A DNA stretch of 64,000 nucleotides from Candidatus Zixiibacteriota bacterium (GTDB lineage: Bacteria > Zixibacteria > MSB-5A5 > GN15 > FEB-12). Below, piece after piece: positions 1-8,794 of this stretch (position 1 is the stretch's first letter; every line of letters begins with the position of its first letter). The notes under the pieces are model-generated. The model searched no databases, had not been told where the DNA came from, and worked only from the letters and a program-made list of their open reading frames with translations. A program made the position numbers and the translations under genes. The stretch lies in assembly GCA_024280215.1 (NCBI GenBank), contig JAJRQO010000017.1, positions 1 to 64,000 on the forward strand, written 5' to 3'.

Positions 1-490
1 ATTCGTTTATAGCGGAAAAAGAGTGAAAAAAGCGCCTTAAAAAAACTTTTTATATAGGGAACGAACCCATTTTAAGACTGAAAGACAAGGATTCCTGCCT
101 TGCATCGTATTTGTACCGACAGGGCATTGCCCTGTCTAATTTACTGGATCCCGTGTCAAGGGACTGTTGAAAAACCTCTTATATTGGAACATACTTCGAC
201 TCCGCTCAGTATGACAAATTATAAGCTGCTGTCTTTCAAGTCACCCTGAGCGGAGTCGAAGGGTCTTGAAAGACTGTTTGGACTTTTTCAACAAGCCCTC
301 AAGCACGAGAAGGGGTTTATCGATTAATGAACGATAGTTGGAATCATTTTGTAGGTTGCTGTTTCAAGTAACTTGTTTACAAGTTGCAGAACCCGACATA
401 AAAAAAAGACAGGTCTCAAAATCGAGACCTGCCTAAAAAATTTATTGTCGAAACTACAGGAGTTTCGACCTACTAATTAGATAAATCTAT
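1..490. repeat. Gene-free stretch built of interspersed repeats
   Basis: No gene is visible. About bases 1-90 are, in reverse orientation, a truncated copy of the roughly 140-bp element also seen near 34.2 kb and 54.5 kb (shared AAATGG.TTC, CATATA and TTTTTTCACTC blocks). Bases 118-136 are the palindrome GACAGGGCATTGCCCTGTC. Bases 194-209 and 246-261 form a 16-bp inverted repeat (CTTCGACTCCGCTCAG and its complement). Bases 447-473 are a GTCGAAACT/AGTTTCGAC hairpin followed by CTAC. A terminator for the neighbouring gene lies at 400-437. Confidence 0.75.
400..437 (-). terminator. Rho-independent terminator of the first lipoprotein gene
   Basis: Perfect 8-bp stem CAGGTCTC (410-417) / GAGACCTG (424-431) with a 6-nt loop. 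Read on the minus strand it is followed by a run of T (the A-run at 400-408). It lies about 60 bp downstream of the stop of the lipoprotein gene. The A/T runs on both sides make it potentially bidirectional. Confidence 0.75.
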
Positions 491-1138
491 TTATAATTTT
501 GTAGTACCTTCAAGCATACCAATCATTGCTTCAGCCATTGCATTGGCAGTTTTAGCAGGACCTGTAAGTTTAAAAAAGATATTACCAAGTGGTGCTTCGA
601 GTACTGCCCCAACCATTGTGTAATTTTCTTTTTTAACCGACGCACCGGACATCATACCACCAGCATTGTAAGCACCTTTAACCTGAATCAAATGCACTTT
701 CATTCCATCGACAGTCATCTCACCTTTTTGCACAAACGTATGAGGATCGGCACCTTCCGCAAGTTCCATCTGACCAACCCATCGATCAAGATTTGCTTGA
801 ATAGCTCCGCCGCCACCTTCACCAAAATAGAAAGCAGTAACTGTTGCTGAATCTGCTTCACCTTCAATACCAGAGAAGGCATAACTTGCATTACGCATTC
901 CCGATGCACCAAAGTCAGTCCATTCGGATGCTGGAACAAATTTTACTCCTGCTAATTCAACCGCGGTTCCACCCAATGTAAAGGCGACACCAGAAGATTC
1001 TAAATTAAAATCGCCAGCAACAGCAGTTGCAGCTGTGCTTTCAGATTTAGCTGACGATTCATCAGCTTTTTTACCACATGAGACAATAAGCATTGCCATA
1101 AGTGAGGTCACAACGAGTAGTTTGAAAATTGTTTTCAT
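491..1138 (-). CDS. Putative exported lipoprotein, unknown function
   Basis: 215 residues. The N-terminus is a lipoprotein signal: two charged residues, a hydrophobic core and a lipobox ending ...IVSC at residue 21, so it should be lipidated and anchored to a membrane facing the periplasm. A Ser/Ala-rich linker (about 25-42) follows, then a domain rich in Gly, Ala and Met that I do not recognise. No catalytic motif is evident. It is monocistronic, with a strong terminator immediately downstream. It could be an envelope stress or surface protein, but nothing in the sequence assigns a function. Confidence 0.8.
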   Translation of the reverse strand: MKTIFKLLVVTSLMAMLIVSCGKKADESSAKSESTAATAVAGDFNLESSGVAFTLGGTAVELAGVKFVPASEWTDFGASGMRNASYAFSGIEGEADSATVTAFYFGEGGGGAIQANLDRWVGQMELAEGADPHTFVQKGEMTVDGMKVHLIQVKGAYNAGGMMSGASVKKENYTMVGAVLEAPLGNIFFKLTGPAKTANAMAEAMIGMLEGTTKL

Positions 1139-1250
1139 CTTTAATTCCTTTATTTTATCAACTATGTTATCAACATTTCATGAGCCGTAATAGTACACAA
1201 TCATTTTAAAAATGGCAAGAAAAATGAAGTTACAATTTGATGAATCAAAC

Positions 1251-1285
1251 AAAAAAAAGACGAAAGTTAAACACTTTCGTCTCAA
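1251..1285 (-). terminator. Terminator of the DUF1579-like gene
   Basis: Perfect 9-bp stem GACGAAAGT (1259-1267) / ACTTTCGTC (1273-1281) with a 5-nt loop, followed on the minus strand by eight T. It lies about 20 bp past the stop codon of the gene at 1304-1858. Confidence 0.8.
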
Positions 1286-1303
1286 TAGTTTACCATGATG
1301 TTA

Positions 1304-1858
1304 CTATTTTTTTGTATATTTTGCTTTGCCACTTATTAGAAATGTTTTCCCACCATCATGTGACATATCAATATGCCAGTCAAAAGATGTTTTGGTTTCA
1401 TTGTATGTTAAGACTCTTGAAACCACTTCAGAACCATCTGGCATTTTTTCAATACCAGATAAAATAGTTGAATCACCCACTTTGTGACCTGTATAATAAC
1501 TCATTCGGGCAGCCATATTATCGGTCCAAATAGATTGGTATTGTTTGTTCACACGGTCATAAGTTTCAACAAGTTTTCCAACATACTTCATCCCCATCAT
1601 TGAACTGGTGTAGTCCATTTCAAGTGTACAACCATCAACAGAAAAACTATAGACAGCAGTTGCATTTGATTTCATCCAATCGGCTTCAGGGGACATTTTA
1701 AACTCTTGGACGACATCCCATTCTCCGATAAGCCAGTTGAGTGCTTTGATTTCATCAGGTGCTCCCATCGGTGGCATCTCATTTTGTGCGACAACTGATG
1801 AATAAGCTGCCAACAACATAACAGCAATAATTAACATAATACATGTGCGAAATTTCAT
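1304..1858 (-). CDS. Exported DUF1579-family protein
   Basis: 184 residues with a cleavable signal peptide (cleavage probably after the VVA at about 22-24). The mature part has the hallmarks of DUF1579: an LxWLIGEWDV-type opening (about 41-50), a CTLEMDY strand, a YDRVNKQYQSIWTD block and a late FDWHIDM strand. The fold of the family is a lipocalin-like beta barrel of unknown ligand. The start is supported by an AAGGAAG ribosome site 5 nt upstream. The gene stands alone, with a strong terminator. Confidence 0.75.
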   Translation of the reverse strand: MKFRTCIMLIIAVMLLAAYSSVVAQNEMPPMGAPDEIKALNWLIGEWDVVQEFKMSPEADWMKSNATAVYSFSVDGCTLEMDYTSSMMGMKYVGKLVETYDRVNKQYQSIWTDNMAARMSYYTGHKVGDSTILSGIEKMPDGSEVVSRVLTYNETKTSFDWHIDMSHDGGKTFLISGKAKYTKK

Positions 1859-1967
1859 ACTCTTCCTTTCGGTTAAATTATTTTCCAGATAGATATAAGA
1901 TGTTAAGTGAATTACAAAAACGCAATCATTTTTTGGACTATTTTAGTCTATTTTATGTTTTGTATGA

Positions 1968-3185
1968 TTAGGCTGATTTACCTGCGATAAAACCAGTTGA
2001 CCATGCTGCCTGAAAATTAAAACCGCCTGTTATACCATCTATATCTAAAATTTCACCTGCAAAAAAGAGATTTTCACAAAGTTTGCTTTGCATAGTTTTT
2101 GGGTCAACTTCTTTAAGAGAGACTCCACCACACGTGACAAATTCATCTTTAAAAATACCTTTCCCCTCAATTTGAAATTTACTATTACCGATTTTTTCAG
2201 AAATTTGGTTGATTTCTTTTTTTGAGAGGAGCCCCCAAGTTGCTTCATTGGAAAAATATAAAAATGAAATCAAGGATTTCCAGATGGACTTTGGAAAATC
2301 AAATGGATGGTGATTCAATATTTTTTTATTGGGAGAATTAGATTTAATTTCTTTGAGAAGTTTTATAATTTCATCTTGATGTAAATTGGGGGCAAAGTTT
2401 ATTCTAAGTTCTGTTTTATAATTTAATTCAAATAATTCTCTGGCTGCAAAGGCGGAAAGTTTTAAAATAGCAGGACCACTCAAACCCCAATGGGTCACGA
2501 CAATTGGTCCTGTTTGTTGATATGATTTTTTACCAAAATTGAGTGATGCTGTCACTGCTTGACATGAAACTCCAGAGAGTTCTTTGAGTCGCTCATCAGG
2601 AATTTTAAAGGTAAATAATGACGGGGCTGTTGTGATTTTAGAATGTCCAAAAGATTCGGCAAGTTTATAACCGATTTTTGATGAACCCGTTGCCAAAAGT
2701 AGAGAACTAAATGTTTGAAGAGTTTTACTATTATCATCAATAGTAAAACCATATTGATTTTTTTCAATCGATTGAATGCGGCTTTTAAATTGTATCTGAA
2801 TTTTATGTTTTTCAATTTCTGACATAAAACAATCAATAATGGTTTGCGACGAATCAGTTGTTGGAAACATCCGCCCATCTTGTTCCGCTTTGAGCTCCAC
2901 ATTTCTTTCGAGAAAAAACTCTACGATATCTTTTGGTTGAAAGAGATAAAACAACCGTTTGAGAAAACGAGCACCTCTTGGGTAGTTTTTGATTAACTCT
3001 TCAGGCTCAAAGCAATTGTGGGTAACATTGCATCGTCCTCCGCCTGAGATTTTTACTTTTTGTAAAAGTGAAGAACTGGCTTCAAAGACTCTGATATTAT
3101 CAAATTGATTTTGTTCGGCAGCTTGAATAGCAGCGAAAATACCAGCGGCACCACCACCTATTATGGCAAGAGATTTTTGAGGCAA
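1968..3185 (-). CDS. NAD(P)/FAD-dependent oxidoreductase, HI0933/YhiN/BaiN family
   Basis: 405 residues, the usual length of the HI0933 (YhiN) flavoprotein family. It has an N-terminal Rossmann dinucleotide motif GGGAAG (10-15), the family signature GGGRCNVTH (about 48-56), an internal CGGVSL segment and the C-terminal FAD-contact block GEILDIDGITGGFNFQ (about 375-392). Members are cytosolic flavoproteins of mostly unsettled substrate; gut homologues (BaiN) reduce bile-acid enones, which cannot be assumed here. The SET-domain gene lies 4 bp upstream on the same strand, so the two are probably co-transcribed. Confidence 0.88.
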   Translation of the reverse strand: MPQKSLAIIGGGAAGIFAAIQAAEQNQFDNIRVFEASSSLLQKVKISGGGRCNVTHNCFEPEELIKNYPRGARFLKRLFYLFQPKDIVEFFLERNVELKAEQDGRMFPTTDSSQTIIDCFMSEIEKHKIQIQFKSRIQSIEKNQYGFTIDDNSKTLQTFSSLLLATGSSKIGYKLAESFGHSKITTAPSLFTFKIPDERLKELSGVSCQAVTASLNFGKKSYQQTGPIVVTHWGLSGPAILKLSAFAARELFELNYKTELRINFAPNLHQDEIIKLLKEIKSNSPNKKILNHHPFDFPKSIWKSLISFLYFSNEATWGLLSKKEINQISEKIGNSKFQIEGKGIFKDEFVTCGGVSLKEVDPKTMQSKLCENLFFAGEILDIDGITGGFNFQAAWSTGFIAGKSA

Positions 3186-3189
3186 TCTA

Positions 3190-3693
3190 TTATTTTCTTT
3201 TTTTGGTAGTTTTTTTCTTCGACTTAGGTAGTTCTGTAACTTTTAAAATAGTTCCACGGCATTTTTTTGTACCACAATGACACGGATACATTTCAATAAG
3301 TTCCTGAGTAAGCGGTGGTTCCTGTTCAAAAGCATAATCATAAAAAAGCTCGGTACCAGGTTGAATAGTCTTTATCGCTTCAACAAAAATCCGACCCTCT
3401 TCATCTACTGCTTCGCAATTAGGGTCGCATGAATGGTTGACATACTTAGCGTCGTTGCCAATCCGTCCCGCATCAATAGTAACTTTGTCGTCAATAGCAA
3501 ATAAAAAAGTATGATGCCTGTCCATGCTCTCATCATCATAACGCAAGGTCTCTTCTTCGGGTGAAATCCGTTCGCCGATATATTCAATAATCCGTTGCCC
3601 TTTTCTTATTTTTTTTACAGCAAAAACCCCTTTGCCTTGAATCACAGAATCACGCACTTCAATACTGTCACTTGATATATATTTAAAATACAT
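3190..3693 (-). CDS. SET-domain lysine methyltransferase with post-SET motif
   Basis: 167 residues and essentially a bare SET domain. The GKGVFAV opening is at 20-26, the cofactor/catalytic NHSCDPNC knot at 86-93, the substrate-channel FYDY at 117-120, and a cysteine-rich post-SET zinc site CHCGTKKC at 138-145. The tail is strongly basic (KSKKKTTKKRK). The expected reaction is S-adenosylmethionine-dependent protein-lysine methylation; the bacterial target is unknown. SET plus post-SET is the architecture of eukaryotic histone methyltransferases and is found sporadically in bacteria, usually attributed to transfer. It is the first gene of a pair with the flavoprotein. Confidence 0.88.
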   Translation of the reverse strand: MYFKYISSDSIEVRDSVIQGKGVFAVKKIRKGQRIIEYIGERISPEEETLRYDDESMDRHHTFLFAIDDKVTIDAGRIGNDAKYVNHSCDPNCEAVDEEGRIFVEAIKTIQPGTELFYDYAFEQEPPLTQELIEMYPCHCGTKKCRGTILKVTELPKSKKKTTKKRK

Positions 3694-3798
3694 AGTTCTA
3701 ATTTTACCTCAAATTTTATTTATTAAAATCTCAACTTCACTAATATATATAGAAAAACAGATTGACCAAATAGTTTTTTCATCAAGGAACAATCTATC

Positions 3799-4938
3799 TT
3801 ATTGCGAAGGCAGTTTTGGAATTTTCAGAGAGAAAAGCATATCGACAAAAACAATAGCTGCACCCGCTAAAAATGTCGTTTCATATCCAAATTTTATCCA
3901 GAGAATACCGCCAACTATTGGGATGACAACAGCGGTAATATGGTTAGCAGTCATTCCAAATGAAAGACAACCTGTGATATCTTCTGTTGGGGCGATTTTA
4001 CGGAGGTATGATCTAAGTGCCAAAGAAGAACCAAACAACATATTGTCAATGACATAAAGGAACATCAAAAGCGGGAGATAGCTTACATAGGCATATCCGC
4101 AAAAAATAAAGACGAGAAAAAAAGATGATCCTACTAAAATAATTTTTTCACCAAACTTGTCAGAAAGGAATCCGATAATACGTGATGTAAAAATCGTAAT
4201 GAAGAAATTAGCAAACATCAAAATAGATATAACAGTAATATCCAAATCGTAATTTTTTACCAGTAAGAAAATTGCAAACGTCGTAAAAATATGACGGCGG
4301 CACCCTCGTAAAAATGAAAGAATATAATAGAGAGTATATTTTTTCTTTATTTTAATTTTACGGTTTTCTTCTTTACCTCTATTTGATGGTAAGGCGTAAC
4401 TTAAATATGCCCCGATTGTCAAGACAATCCCACCGATGATAAAATAAATCATTTTGTAATCTAAAACAAATGTAAGAAGTACTATCAGTCCAGCACCAAC
4501 AAGTCCCGCCATTGATTCGTATGATTGCAGTTTCCCCTGTACTTTACCAAGTTTATGATTCTCAGCAAGAAGCAAAAGTTGTGACGAGTTGGTTGGTTCA
4601 AAATAATGGAAGCCAAACGACATAAGCATAGTTGCACCAGCAAGCATGAGCAATGAAGATGAAAGTCCGCAAAGAATAAGACCGAGTCCGACAACAACTA
4701 TAGAGACCGAAGCTATTTTTGATTCGGTAAAATAAATTGCCAAGGCTCCGACACCGAACGCGAGCAAACCTGGAATTTCACGTACCGATTGGATGACGCC
4801 AACATCAACAGATGATGCGTCGAACATATCAACGGCAAAATTATTGAAAAGTATTCTCCATGCAGAGAAACCACCCCACATGATAACAGCTGAAAATGTA
4901 ATAGTTGCAAATGATATTTCTTTGATTTTCAAATTCAT
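3799..4938 (-). CDS. Major facilitator superfamily transporter
   Basis: About 379 residues with roughly twelve hydrophobic segments separated by short loops and a basic cytoplasmic loop in the middle (KGKEENRKIKIKKKYT, about residues 200-215), the 6+6 layout of MFS permeases. The conserved loop between segments 8 and 9 (GFLSDKFGEK) is the MFS G-x-x-x-D-R/K motif. The substrate cannot be told. I prefer the ATG at 4938 to an upstream TTG at 4974; neither has a convincing ribosome site. Confidence 0.82.
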   Translation of the reverse strand: MNLKIKEISFATITFSAVIMWGGFSAWRILFNNFAVDMFDASSVDVGVIQSVREIPGLLAFGVGALAIYFTESKIASVSIVVVGLGLILCGLSSSLLMLAGATMLMSFGFHYFEPTNSSQLLLLAENHKLGKVQGKLQSYESMAGLVGAGLIVLLTFVLDYKMIYFIIGGIVLTIGAYLSYALPSNRGKEENRKIKIKKKYTLYYILSFLRGCRRHIFTTFAIFLLVKNYDLDITVISILMFANFFITIFTSRIIGFLSDKFGEKIILVGSSFFLVFIFCGYAYVSYLPLLMFLYVIDNMLFGSSLALRSYLRKIAPTEDITGCLSFGMTANHITAVVIPIVGGILWIKFGYETTFLAGAAIVFVDMLFSLKIPKLPSQ

Positions 4939-4994
4939 AGATGATAGTATAGAGTGAAAAAGTTTGAATATCAATTAAGTAGAGTAAATAAAAA

Positions 4995-6860
4995 TTATTT
5001 TTTCTTCAGAAGTAATACTCCATCAAAAGTATTTATAAAGAATAATTGTCCTGAATTGACACCAATTTGAAAAAATACAATTTTTGCTTCATAATACTGA
5101 CCTATAAAATTAAAACTTAAATATTGGGGATCAAGCGAATCTATATTTTTTAATTCTGATAATTCTTTGAGAGTATCAGTTAAATTTATTTCACCAAGAT
5201 CATCAAATGTTGATAATGAATCGCCAATGTACAAAGCAAATGTATTACTTTCTTGATTTACTTGAATGAAACAATCAAGGGAATCCATCAAAAATTTGTA
5301 TGGTTCTTCATTAATATATACACTTGAAAGGTTATAAAATTTGTCAAACTCTGAGATATTTATCGGTAGAGATTTATCAGTGAAAAAAACAAAATACTTT
5401 GCAGCATCTTCTGAACTCCATCTGTTAATAAATTCAAATCCTAACATAGGGCAGATGTCATTTGCACTACTTCCAAACTTGTCTCTACTTACACCACTAC
5501 CCTCGATTTCTTCTTCACGGTCTGTTGAGTACCTTAACAAGATTGTATCATCTATCCAGTTATCAAATGATTCAATACCATGTCGTTCCACTAAATAATC
5601 AACAATCGAACTCATCTCTTTACGTGAGTCAAAATCAGGGGCTTCATCTGGTGTAACAAGCTCTCCATCGACAAGTAAATTGTTTTGAATAAGAAGATAT
5701 TCCAACCGTGTCTGTTGAGAAATTTTTGAAATAGGTGAAACTGAAAAGGCAGAAATAAATGCCAAGAGTAAAATAACTATTGGAATGATCCGAATATCTT
5801 TTAATTTTGAAATTACAAAATAGAGAACTACGACTGCAAGCCCTATTGCCATAGCAAGAACAAGAAATCGTGCTTCGGTAATGCCATAGTCTGAAATTCG
5901 TTGTAAGATAGCCATAAAGAGCATCACGACAAGTGGTACTAAGGCACGAAAGAACCACGTTGAAAAAACTTGAATCCATCTGTTTTCTTTTAATTCTTTT
6001 AATTCTTTTAATTCTTTTAATGGGTGTAAGAGTAAAAGCGATAGTATAGATACAACCGAATACCAAAGCACCAAGTTTGAAACCCATCCGACTGGCCAGT
6101 TCCATTCGATTAATATCTTCGCTCCATAGGTGTACAAAATAACAAGATATAACCCAACAAGCGGTAGTAATACATATTGTGTGAAAACTTTGAGACCTTT
6201 TGGATAGCTAATGTCAGAATCTAACGAATCTAAATTTTCAGGAATTTTGGACATAAATATAAGAGGATGAAAAAACAGTGAAACAACAATCCAAATTTGA
6301 AAATAATGTTTTGGATCAATTTCAATTTTAAAAAGTAAGTGTAATGCCCCTAATGCGATACTAAGCCCAATCCCCATCACATGAGTATAGAGAGTCGCTG
6401 TTAAAAAATTCAAGAATAGTGATTTGTTGTATTGCCAAAAGCCATGCCTATTACTTTTATTAAGAAATGGAATTATTGCATTTAAAAACAGACACCCAAG
6501 ATATAAAAGTGAATACTGAATAGCATATTTTTCTAATTCAAAAAGATCTTTAGATAATAAATAATAATATAGAATCAGAAAGAAAAATCCAATAGTTTGC
6601 AATCGTATTGATTTCCAGAATTTCCAACGAAACCTTTCTGAGTACATCCGCATTGAAATAAAAAGTGGAAGCCCTAACAATGCTATCGAAAATAATTTTT
6701 GTAGCTCATATTCTTGGGCAATAATATCAATATCAACTAACCAAAGCCCGACAATGGTAGCAGTAAGTATTGAAATGAAAGCAAAGGGAAATCTTTTACA
6801 AGATTTGATTACTGATATAATTAAGTTATCAATTGAAGGAAAATTTTGTAATAGATTCAT
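4995..6860 (-). CDS. DUF4153 multi-pass membrane protein
   Basis: 621 residues. The N-terminal 370 residues contain about ten to twelve transmembrane segments in the pattern of DUF4153 proteins; the C-terminal 240 residues form a soluble, probably extracytoplasmic domain. The function of the family is unknown. Between two membrane segments there is a short KELKELKELKE stretch encoded by four perfect copies of a 9-bp unit (see the repeat at 5985-6020). No operon partner is obvious; the MFS gene lies downstream. Confidence 0.75.
   Translation of the reverse strand: MNLLQNFPSIDNLIISVIKSCKRFPFAFISILTATIVGLWLVDIDIIAQEYELQKLFSIALLGLPLFISMRMYSERFRWKFWKSIRLQTIGFFFLILYYYLLSKDLFELEKYAIQYSLLYLGCLFLNAIIPFLNKSNRHGFWQYNKSLFLNFLTATLYTHVMGIGLSIALGALHLLFKIEIDPKHYFQIWIVVSLFFHPLIFMSKIPENLDSLDSDISYPKGLKVFTQYVLLPLVGLYLVILYTYGAKILIEWNWPVGWVSNLVLWYSVVSILSLLLLHPLKELKELKELKENRWIQVFSTWFFRALVPLVVMLFMAILQRISDYGITEARFLVLAMAIGLAVVVLYFVISKLKDIRIIPIVILLLAFISAFSVSPISKISQQTRLEYLLIQNNLLVDGELVTPDEAPDFDSRKEMSSIVDYLVERHGIESFDNWIDDTILLRYSTDREEEIEGSGVSRDKFGSSANDICPMLGFEFINRWSSEDAAKYFVFFTDKSLPINISEFDKFYNLSSVYINEEPYKFLMDSLDCFIQVNQESNTFALYIGDSLSTFDDLGEINLTDTLKELSELKNIDSLDPQYLSFNFIGQYYEAKIVFFQIGVNSGQLFFINTFDGVLLLKKK
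5985..6020 (-). repeat. 4 x 9-bp minisatellite inside the DUF4153 gene
   Basis: Four exact copies of TTCTTTTAA on the plus strand, in frame with the gene and encoding Lys-Glu-Leu repeats in a loop between membrane segments. Because the unit is 9 bp, copy-number change would lengthen or shorten the loop without breaking the reading frame. Confidence 0.9.
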
Positions 6861-7211
6861 AGAACACTCTCAAATATTCTTACTTTAAATCAATTTATCT
6901 TAGGTATAAAAACTATTGTTATATTGTACTTGTCAATCTAAAAGAAGTGGAATTATATAATGCACGGGTGCCCCATCCGCTTGCGGTGGGATGGGATAAA
7001 CCCCATTTGTTAAATCTCTTTTCATACTTCATGAACGAATATATCGAATAGATTGTCAATTATAAAAAATTGATACACACTTTCCACCTTGGCGGACTCA
7101 GTTTTACAGACTTAAGTATGCGGAGAACTTGGGATACATATCAAACTTTGTTATATGAAAAATTATAATAATATTAGGGAATTGAGTGCTAATAAAGCTT
7201 ATATTAATAAG
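6861..7211. other. Intergenic region with one hairpin repeat
   Basis: No gene is visible. A hairpin repeat lies at 6972-6995: CCCATCC and GGATGGG as outer arms, with CCGC/GCGG as an inner stem. The rest is AT-rich and shows nothing I can name. The tRNA follows immediately. Confidence 0.6.
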
Positions 7212-7300
7212 CGGAGAGGCAGGGATTCGAACCCTGGATAGAGGCATTCCCCTATAACGGATTAGCAGTCCGCCGCATTCAGCCGCTCTGCCACCTCTCC
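7212..7300 (-). tRNA. tRNA-Ser (anticodon GCU)
   Basis: Read on the minus strand, the acceptor stem GGAGAGG (7300-7294) pairs with CCTCTCC (7219-7213). The D-arm region is typical, the anticodon loop CTGCTAA carries GCT (7264-7266), there is a long class II variable arm, and the T-loop is GTTCGAATC. Length is 89 nt with discriminator G and no encoded CCA. The long variable arm and the anticodon identify it as the AGC/AGU serine tRNA. Confidence 0.97.
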
Positions 7301-7323
7301 GAGGTAAATCGTTAAGCAAGGTG

Positions 7324-7351
7324 AATATACATTTTCTTTTGGGAATAACAA
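7324..7351 (-). promoter_or_regulatory. Candidate sigma-70 promoter for tRNA-Ser
   Basis: Minus strand TTGTTA (7351-7346), 16-bp spacer, TATATT (7329-7324). It ends about 23 bp before the mature 5' end of the tRNA, leaving a short leader for RNase P. Motif match only. Confidence 0.45.
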
Positions 7352-7372
7352 GTGATAAATAGTCTGAGACGA

Positions 7373-8782
7373 CTATTTGCCGACATATTCTGAGATATAA
7401 ATTTGACCGTTTTCTTGACGAACGACACATTTTTGTCCTTCGGTGTTAAACTCACGGTAAACAAGTCCAAACGATGCTTTCACTCCAGGGTAGACAATTT
7501 TTTCTGCTACAATTTGGGCATCATCTAATTTTTTCAATTCGATTTTAATAGTTTCTATTTCTTCATCAAGTTTTTTCAGATTCTCAGGCAAATCGGTATT
7601 AAATTCTTTAAGCTTATTCATGACTTCAACTTTATCAGCAGGTAATTTATTATCGAGTTTTAAACGAACTAAGCCAACGAGCACTTCTTTAATACGCTCT
7701 CCATCGGCAGTCAATCGTGCTTGCTCTTGTATACAATCATGATAATTTTTCATAAGTTCAGCGTTATATGCTACAACAAGTTCAGTAAAAGTTCCAGATT
7801 CAGAACCTAAGTAACTCGCTCTAATCTCTTTTTTTGCTTTTGCAACCCCACCAACAATTTTACCTTTAGGACCTTTGACAATAATATTTCCTTGTGATTC
7901 AATATGACAATTGATGGCTTCTCCACCAATTATAACATCTCCTCCAGCAATTATTTTTTGTCCCTCTGCAAATTTGACATAAATTTCACCGCCCGCTTTC
8001 ATAACACCATCACCTTTGCCAAAGAAACCACCTTTGACCATAATATTACCTTTAACATCTAAATTGGCATCTTGCACATTGCTGTTGACTTCTAAGTCAC
8101 CATCTGTTTTTATAGAAAATCCTGTCTTCACAGTCCCATTCACCCGAACAGAACCACGACAGTCAAGATTTCCGACATTAAAATCAACATCTCCTTTAAT
8201 CAGCATAACATCATTGACAGAGACTTTGTTGTAAAGGAACACAATCGCTCCAGAACATTTTGCTGTAAGAGTATTACCATCTTCCGAAATTTCAGTATTA
8301 GCACCATTTTTAAACGGTAAATTTCTTCCATCAGGCCCCTGAATTTTCTTACCAAAGACATTGGTACCAGGAATACCAGACTGTGCAGGAATACGAGTAA
8401 CTAAAACTCCTCCTTCTTCAACATTTTGAATAAAATTTATATTTTTATAATCAATATGTCCGTCATCATCGACTTGTGGTTTGTAATCCCGAGCAGTATC
8501 AAAATGAAATTTGAAAACTGAATTGTTTCCACGTTTTGGTTTTTCACCATCAGCAATTTTTGTTGGATTATTATAAATATTATCTTTTAAGATAGTGTGA
8601 ATAATTTCTTCATTGATACCAAAGACAATGCCTTCGTCATCTATCGCTGACATAATTTCATCAAATGTCGCTGGAGATTCATTTGCGAGTGGCTTCTTAA
8701 TAATAATACTCACAGACATAGAATCTTTAGCAACAGTAATCTGAAATTTAACTTGTGTATTGGTCGTTTTTGAAATACTCAT
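7373..8782 (-). CDS. FapA/DUF342 domain protein
   Basis: About 469 residues. The N-terminal 150 residues are a variable domain. The middle (about 150-330) is the FapA (DUF342) right-handed beta-helix, with repeated turns such as GDVDFNVGNLDCRGSVRVNG and GGDVIIGG. The C-terminal part is a predicted coiled coil (about 345-430) followed by a short beta segment. FapA proteins are often found with flagellar/motility genes; their exact role is poorly defined. I chose the second ATG (8782) because the GGAG ribosome site would otherwise lie inside the reading frame right after the first ATG. The response regulator gene upstream ends next to it, so the two are translated together. Confidence 0.85.
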   Translation of the reverse strand: MSISKTTNTQVKFQITVAKDSMSVSIIIKKPLANESPATFDEIMSAIDDEGIVFGINEEIIHTILKDNIYNNPTKIADGEKPKRGNNSVFKFHFDTARDYKPQVDDDGHIDYKNINFIQNVEEGGVLVTRIPAQSGIPGTNVFGKKIQGPDGRNLPFKNGANTEISEDGNTLTAKCSGAIVFLYNKVSVNDVMLIKGDVDFNVGNLDCRGSVRVNGTVKTGFSIKTDGDLEVNSNVQDANLDVKGNIMVKGGFFGKGDGVMKAGGEIYVKFAEGQKIIAGGDVIIGGEAINCHIESQGNIIVKGPKGKIVGGVAKAKKEIRASYLGSESGTFTELVVAYNAELMKNYHDCIQEQARLTADGERIKEVLVGLVRLKLDNKLPADKVEVMNKLKEFNTDLPENLKKLDEEIETIKIELKKLDDAQIVAEKIVYPGVKASFGLVYREFNTEGQKCVVRQENGQIYISEYVGK

Positions 8783-8794
8783 AGGAATCTCCAT

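Noticed and set aside
1-490. Insertion sequence remnants in the repeat-rich gaps
   Set aside because: No transposase fragment, no consistent target-site duplication; only short hairpin repeats are visible.
7104-7430. Open frame over the tRNA region
   Set aside because: It is antisense-free but runs through the tRNA-Ser gene and has no ribosome site or recognisable product.
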